Positions 6,114 to 8,869 of a DNA stretch of 8,869 nt are shown here, one piece after another (position 1 is the first letter of the stretch; every line of letters begins with the position of its first letter). Both the position numbers and the translations under genes were made by a program. The DNA is taken from positions 1 through 8,869 of the forward strand of contig JADGNT010000161.1 in assembly GCA_017883345.1 (NCBI GenBank), read 5' to 3'. The notes beneath the pieces are model-generated. The model made no database searches, was not told the origin of the DNA, and saw nothing but the letters and a program-made list of their open reading frames with translations. The DNA comes from Candidatus Solibacter sp. (lineage in GTDB: Bacteria; Acidobacteriota; Terriglobia; Bryobacterales; Bryobacteraceae).

Positions 6114-6734
6114 CTACTCGAAATTGCGGCGGAAGTCTTCGAAGGCGCGTTTGAGGTCCGCGACCTCCCGCTCCAGGGCCGCGATCCGCTCGCGATCGGA
6201 AGGGCCGCGCTCCGGCGGCGGGGCCTCCGCTTCTTCCGCCACCTCGACATCGCCGGCCAGCAACTGCGCCCAGCGCTGTTCCTTGTACCCTGCCTGGCGG
6301 GGCAGTTTCTTGACGAACCCGATCTCCGCCAGTCTCTGTAGCGTGTTTTCCACGGCCTCCAGATCGTCGAAGGTGTAGAGCCGCTCGGTGCGGCCACGCA
6401 ATTCGCCCACGGTTTGCGGACCGCGGAGCATGAGCACGCAGAGCACGGCCTCCTCGCGGCGTCCCAGGTTGCAGCGCTCGGTGAAGCGATGCTCGTGCTT
6501 GGGAACGCGGCTCCCGCCCGAAATCCGCGAGCTCAGTCCCTTGTCGCGCAAGCCGTGCAGGGCGGTTTCCACGGTCTCTTCGTCGTAGGCGGCCACGGGG
6601 TCGCGATTGGATTTCTGATTGCACGCGTTGACCAGCGCATTCAGCGACATGGGGTAATACTCCGGAGTGGTCTTCTCCTTTTCCATCAGCGCGCCAAGCA
6701 CGCGCAACTCGGCAGCGTCCAGTTGCCAGTCCAT
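6114..6734 (-). CDS. yceH: YceH-family (DUF480 / UPF0502) winged-helix protein
   Basis: The 206-residue protein matches the YceH family throughout: LRVLGALMEKEKTTPEYYP (10-28), LVNACNQKSNRDPV (34-47), the duplicated winged-helix motif LMLRGPQTVGELR (101-113) and YTFDDLEAVENTL (120-132). A charged, proline-containing spacer follows (about 165-178), then a C-terminal coiled coil (about 179-206). The family is widespread but its molecular role is not established; the two winged-helix units suggest nucleic-acid or protein binding. The ATG at 6734 is preferred because it aligns with the start of E. coli YceH (MKYQL versus MDWQL) and leaves more room before the divergent cyclase gene. An ATG at 6758 would add eight residues. 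Neither has a good ribosome site. Its stop codon borders the repeat cluster. Confidence 0.9.
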   Translation of the reverse strand: MDWQLDAAELRVLGALMEKEKTTPEYYPMSLNALVNACNQKSNRDPVAAYDEETVETALHGLRDKGLSSRISGGSRVPKHEHRFTERCNLGRREEAVLCVLMLRGPQTVGELRGRTERLYTFDDLEAVENTLQRLAEIGFVKKLPRQAGYKEQRWAQLLAGDVEVAEEAEAPPPERGPSDRERIAALEREVADLKRAFEDFRRNFE

Positions 6735-6770
6735 CTTTTCAGTGTACGTTGTTACCATGTGAATTCAGCG

Positions 6771-8705
6771 ATGTCGTACGAATGGACCGAACCCACGAGG
6801 CCAAGCCGCCGCCGTCTGGCCGAACAGCCGTCGCAGTTCTCACGTGAACAAGTCGCGCACGCCATGGAACGCTCGGTGGATGCGCTCGCCGCGCAGCAGA
6901 CGCCGGAGGGCTTCTGGTGCGGCGAATTGACCGCCGATACCACGTTGGAATCCGATTATATTCTGCTCCAGCTCTGGCTGAATCAGCCGGATGAAAGCGG
7001 CTGGAATCCGCCCACCCGCGAGCGCATCGGCCGGGCGGCCCAGTCCATCCTGGAGCGCCAGATGCCGGATGGCGGATTCAATATCTACGCCGGCGGCCCC
7101 TCCGAAGTGAGCGCAACCATCAAGGCGTATTGCGCCCTGAAGCTGGCCGGCATGGCGCCAGAGAGCGACGCCATGCGCCGCGCCCGCGAGCGTACGCTGG
7201 CACTCGGCGGCTTGCAGGCGGCCAACAGTTACGTCAAGATCAACCTCAGCCTGTTCGGGCTGTATCCGCGCAAGCACGCGCCTTCGGTGCCGCCGGAGAT
7301 TGTGATGCTGCCGGGCAACGTGCTCTACGAGATGTCGTCGTGGACGCGGTCGATTCTGGTGCCGCTCTCCATCGTGCAGGCGCGCGGAAGCAACCGGCGC
7401 GCGCCGGCGGGGTTCAAGCTGGATGAGCTGCTGCTGCCGGGGGTGAGCCTGGCGCTGCCCAAGCGCTGGGGACTGAGCGTGCTGTTCCATCAACTGGACC
7501 GCGTGTTCAAAGTCTGGGAGAAGCGCGGCAGCGAGCGGATTCGCGCGGCCGCCATCCGCGAAGCGGAACGCTGGATCCTGACGCGCACGCGCCACACCGA
7601 AGGCTTGGGGGCCATCTACCCCGCCATGATGTACTTCATCATGGCGCTGGAGGCGCTGGACTATGCGCAGGACCACCCGGATCGGGTGGAAGCCATCCGC
7701 CACTTCGAATCGCTGCTCATCGAGACCGAAGACCGTTTCATTTTCCAGCCGTGCGTGTCGCCGATTTGGGACACGGCCATCTGCGCCTACGCGATGGGGG
7801 AAGCCGGGTTGAAAGACGACCCGCGGCTGACCCGGACGGCGGACTGGCTGATCAGCAAAGAGGTCCGGCGAAAGGGCGATTGGAGCATCAAGCGGCCCGA
7901 TACCGAACCTTCGGGATGGGCCTTCGAGTTCGCCAACGAGTTTTACCCCGATATCGACGACACCGCCATGGTGCTGCTGGCGCTGATGCACGCCAAAGGA
8001 TCGAACCCGGATTTGCAGGCGGCCTGCGAACGGCGCGCCATCAACTGGCTGCTCGCCATGCAATCCGGCGACGGGGGGTGGGCGGCGTTCGATGTGGACA
8101 ACAACTGGGCGGTGCTGAATCAGGTGCCCTTCGCGGACCACAACGCGATGCTCGATCCGACGTGCCCGGATATCACGGGGCGGGTGCTGGAGTGCCTGTG
8201 CCGGCGCGGCATGGCGGGCCACGAGGCGGTGCGCCGCGGGGTGGCGTATCTTCTGGGGGCACAGGAAAAGGACGGCAGTTGGTATGGCCGGTGGGGCGTG
8301 AACTACATTTACGGATCGTTCCTGGCGATGCGGGGCCTGGCGGCCAGCGGAGCGGCGGGGGCGGGGGACGCGCTGGATCGGGCGGCCAAGTGGCTGCGGG
8401 CGATGCAGAATCCGGACGGTGGATGGGGCGAATCGTGCGCCAGCTACACGCGGGATTGCTTCGTGCCGGCCCCCAGTTCGGCGTCGCAGACGGCTTGGGC
8501 GCTGCTCGGGCTGCGAGCGGCCGGCGACAGCCAGTCGGTGCCATTCCGGCAGGGCGTGGAATACCTTTTGGGGCTGCAAACGGCGGACGGCACGTGGCCC
8601 GAAGGGGCGACCACCGGCACGGGGTTTCCCAACGTGTTTTACCTCACGTACGCGATGTACCGCGATTACTTTCCCTTGCTGGCGCTCTCCCAGGTGGGGG
8701 ACTGA
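6771..8705 (+). CDS. shc: Squalene-hopene cyclase
   Basis: The enzyme cyclises squalene to hopene/hopanol, the committed step of hopanoid synthesis, as a monotopic inner-membrane protein. The 644-residue product has the usual length. The catalytic acid motif DxDD is present as DIDD (394-397, in FYPDIDDTAM). PIWDTA (331-336) and the QW repeats are visible: DGGW (435-438 and 549-552), DGSWYGRWGVNYIYG (501-515) and DGTWPEGATTGTGFPNVFY (607-624-type C-terminal motif). N-terminal EGFWCGELTADTTLESDY (46-63) is also characteristic. The start at 6771 gives the normal family N-terminus; the frame stays open upstream to 6414, but that extension reads antisense through yceH. There is no strong Shine-Dalgarno. 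No other hopanoid gene (hpnC-E, hpnH) lies in the window. Nothing suggests truncation; all catalytic signatures are intact. Confidence 0.97.
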   Translation: MSYEWTEPTRPSRRRLAEQPSQFSREQVAHAMERSVDALAAQQTPEGFWCGELTADTTLESDYILLQLWLNQPDESGWNPPTRERIGRAAQSILERQMPDGGFNIYAGGPSEVSATIKAYCALKLAGMAPESDAMRRARERTLALGGLQAANSYVKINLSLFGLYPRKHAPSVPPEIVMLPGNVLYEMSSWTRSILVPLSIVQARGSNRRAPAGFKLDELLLPGVSLALPKRWGLSVLFHQLDRVFKVWEKRGSERIRAAAIREAERWILTRTRHTEGLGAIYPAMMYFIMALEALDYAQDHPDRVEAIRHFESLLIETEDRFIFQPCVSPIWDTAICAYAMGEAGLKDDPRLTRTADWLISKEVRRKGDWSIKRPDTEPSGWAFEFANEFYPDIDDTAMVLLALMHAKGSNPDLQAACERRAINWLLAMQSGDGGWAAFDVDNNWAVLNQVPFADHNAMLDPTCPDITGRVLECLCRRGMAGHEAVRRGVAYLLGAQEKDGSWYGRWGVNYIYGSFLAMRGLAASGAAGAGDALDRAAKWLRAMQNPDGGWGESCASYTRDCFVPAPSSASQTAWALLGLRAAGDSQSVPFRQGVEYLLGLQTADGTWPEGATTGTGFPNVFYLTYAMYRDYFPLLALSQVGD

Positions 8706-8869
8706 CATGAAAAATGGTGGGGCATGCTTTAGCTTGCCAGCCGGCCGGAGGGCCGGCCATGCCTCCACGCCGGTGGTTTTTCGCCCCTGTTGGGATGGGC
8801 CTTCGGCCCGCGAAAGCTCATGAAAAACTGCCATGCTGACTTCATCGCCACCCACGAGCGCCCCCGGGA
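8706..8869. other. Non-coding end region after the cyclase gene
   Basis: After the cyclase stop comes a hairpin-rich stretch: a large stem at 8721-8763, a 4-bp stem CCAC/GTGG (8765-8776) followed by five T (8777-8781), and GGGCC/GGCCC with a TTC loop (8797-8809). The first part has the look of a dispersed intergenic repeat, while the T-run is the only terminator-like signal. Two ATG codons near the edge, at 8820 and 8833, each open a frame to the window end. The second reads MLTSSPPTSAPG and could be the start of the next gene, but no ribosome site supports either one. Confidence 0.45.
8721..8763. repeat. Two-level hairpin downstream of the cyclase gene
   Basis: The inner stem GCCGGCC (8740-8746) / GGCCGGC (8751-8757) has a GGAG loop. 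Immediately outside, GGCATG (8721-8726) pairs with CATGCC (8758-8763), leaving 13 nt unpaired on the left side. It is 16 nt after the stop codon and could stabilise or end the cyclase mRNA, possibly together with the T-run at 8777-8781. Confidence 0.5.

Noticed and set aside
5783..6154. Small frames reading through the repeat cluster on either strand
   Set aside because: Their translations are iterations of RGQTERFPVF produced by the repeat itself, not protein signatures.
6414..6770. N-terminal extension of the cyclase frame
   Set aside because: The extra 119 codons run antisense through yceH and do not resemble cyclases; the family N-terminus begins at the ATG at 6771.
6840..8855. 671-codon open frame on the minus strand
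   Set aside because: It lies antisense to the squalene-hopene cyclase; Arg/His/Pro-rich composition and no family motif mark it as a shadow of strong third-position GC bias.

Overview
The window is GC-rich bacterial DNA with densely packed, ordinary-looking chromosomal genes. Gene content points to a soil-type heterotroph, most likely Acidobacteriota close to Bryobacteraceae / 'Candidatus Solibacter'. The clues are a squalene-hopene cyclase, a Tat-exported arabinofuranosidase, a YceH-family gene, and intergenic hairpins and GGGACAGACG-type dispersed repeats of the sort I associate with that group. This placement rests on recall and inference, not on a marker gene.

Layout. (1) 1-833, plus strand: the 3' end of an RND efflux permease, overlapped by a 66-residue DUF2892 membrane protein with a perfect Shine-Dalgarno. 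(2) 834-1102: a non-coding stretch between convergent genes, holding several hairpins. (3) 1103-4071, minus strand, in transcription order: miaE (tRNA hydroxylase), then a single-gene fusion of the two type VI secretion sheath subunits (TssB-like plus TssC-like), then a secreted two-domain protein of unknown function. Gaps of 36 and 74 nt make co-transcription possible. (4) 4146-5750, plus strand, divergent from miaE: a GH51 alpha-L-arabinofuranosidase with a twin-arginine signal. (5) 5746-6113: a probable gene-end remnant, then a dense cluster of direct and inverted repeats built on an 18-bp motif, between convergent genes. (6) 6114-6734, minus strand: yceH. (7) 6771-8705, plus strand and divergent from yceH across a very short gap: a complete squalene-hopene cyclase. 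(8) 8706-8869: non-coding, with hairpins.

The genes do not form one pathway. The window joins envelope and export functions (RND, hopanoid cyclase, secreted proteins), polysaccharide degradation and tRNA modification. The items most worth a second look are the fused sheath gene, which has no other type VI gene around it and lacks the usual TssC C-terminus, and the 5.9-6.1 kb repeat cluster, whose core 10-mer also occurs in the hairpin at the DUF2892 stop codon. I found no CRISPR array, tRNA, rRNA, transposase or phage gene.
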